Assembly: GCA_031278135.1 (NCBI GenBank)
Contig: JAITKY010000251.1
Coordinates: 1-6,083, forward strand
Direction: 5' to 3'
DNA from: Prevotellaceae bacterium
Lineage (GTDB): Bacteria > Bacteroidota > Bacteroidia > Bacteroidales > UBA932
DNA length: 6,083 bases
Shown here: positions 5,957 through 6,083 of the stretch, one piece after another
How positions within the stretch are numbered: the stretch's first letter is position 1
How the letters are laid out: the number at the start of each line of letters is the position of its first letter
Notes under the pieces: generated by a model
Seen by the model: the letters and a program-made list of their open reading frames with translations, nothing else
Database searches by the model: none
What the model was told of the DNA's origin: nothing
Position numbers and translations under genes: made by a program

Positions 5957-5969
5957 AATATGTCATATT
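5957..5969. promoter_or_regulatory. 13-bp palindrome at the predicted gdhA start site
   Basis: AATATG-T-CATATT is a perfect inverted repeat with 6-base arms and a single central base, beginning a few bases after the predicted transcription start. Its position would suit an operator that blocks initiation, but such AT-rich palindromes are also common by chance. No specific regulator is recognised. Confidence 0.3.
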
Positions 5970-6018
5970 ATATAGAAATTGAATGAAATGATTAAATATA
6001 AATGAATTAATTAATTAA

Positions 6019-6083
6019 ATGAACGCGCTAAAAGTATTAGATGACCTGAAAAAAAGGTTCCCGAACGAACCGGAATATCATCA
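6019..6083 (+). CDS. gdhA: Glutamate dehydrogenase, N-terminal fragment (runs off the window)
   Basis: Glutamate dehydrogenase interconverts 2-oxoglutarate plus ammonia and glutamate; the Bacteroidales hexameric GdhA enzymes of this type are mostly NADP(H)-linked and serve ammonia assimilation in the cytoplasm. Only 21 codons are present, starting MNALKVLDDLKKRFPNEPEY, which closely resembles the N-terminus I know from Bacteroides GdhA (M-N-A-x-K-V-L-x-D-L-K-x-R-F-P-N-E-P-E-Y-H). The catalytic and nucleotide-binding parts are beyond the window, so cofactor preference cannot be judged. The start is supported by this resemblance and by the upstream promoter; the leader just before it (TTAATTAATTAA) has no Shine-Dalgarno sequence. 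It is transcribed divergently from the xseAB operon. Confidence 0.88.
   Translation, partial: MNALKVLDDLKKRFPNEPEYH

Overview
This window most likely comes from a member of the Bacteroidota, probably order Bacteroidales. The evidence is AT-rich intergenic DNA, several matches to the Bacteroidota -7 promoter box TAnnTTTG, few Shine-Dalgarno sequences, a ClpB and a GdhA N-terminus of the Bacteroides type, and a divergent XseA of a type I associate with this phylum. The window is mostly ordinary chromosome, with one mobile-element trace at its left edge.

Layout, left to right. All genes are on the minus strand except the last. (1) Positions 1-84 hold the first 28 codons of what looks like an IS630-family transposase. 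It starts inside the 3' end of clpB in another frame, with its own TAnnTTTG box just upstream (101-108). (2) clpB (8-2698) encodes the ClpB disaggregase. It has all AAA+ motifs but about 34 residues beyond the usual C-terminus, which I read as translation into inserted element DNA. (3) A strong hairpin terminator (2743-2778) separates clpB from an Hsp20-type small heat-shock gene (2807-3235). That gene has an unusually good Shine-Dalgarno sequence and an upstream site resembling a sigma-54 promoter (3290-3306). (4) A second terminator (3311-3331) closes an operon of three genes, read right to left: a 182-residue conserved protein with a UvrD/PcrA-tail-like (tudor-like) N-terminus, xseA and xseB. 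xseA and xseB overlap by ATGA and encode both subunits of exonuclease VII. (5) A divergent intergenic region of about 540 bases (5476-6018) holds a probable promoter facing each way and several short inverted and direct repeats. (6) The start of gdhA (glutamate dehydrogenase) runs off the right edge on the plus strand.

Functionally, hsp20 and clpB form a proteostasis pair: the small heat-shock protein holds unfolding proteins and ClpB, with DnaK, extracts and refolds them. xseAB form a DNA-repair nuclease, and the tudor-like partner may work in the same area, though that is inferred only from domain resemblance and operon position. gdhA is an unrelated nitrogen-assimilation gene.

I found no clear evidence of a wholly new system. 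The points most worth checking are the apparent IS630 insertion that rewrites the ClpB tail, the sigma-54-like site before hsp20, the Asp-to-Asn change at a catalytic motif of XseA, and the uncharacterised 182-residue protein.
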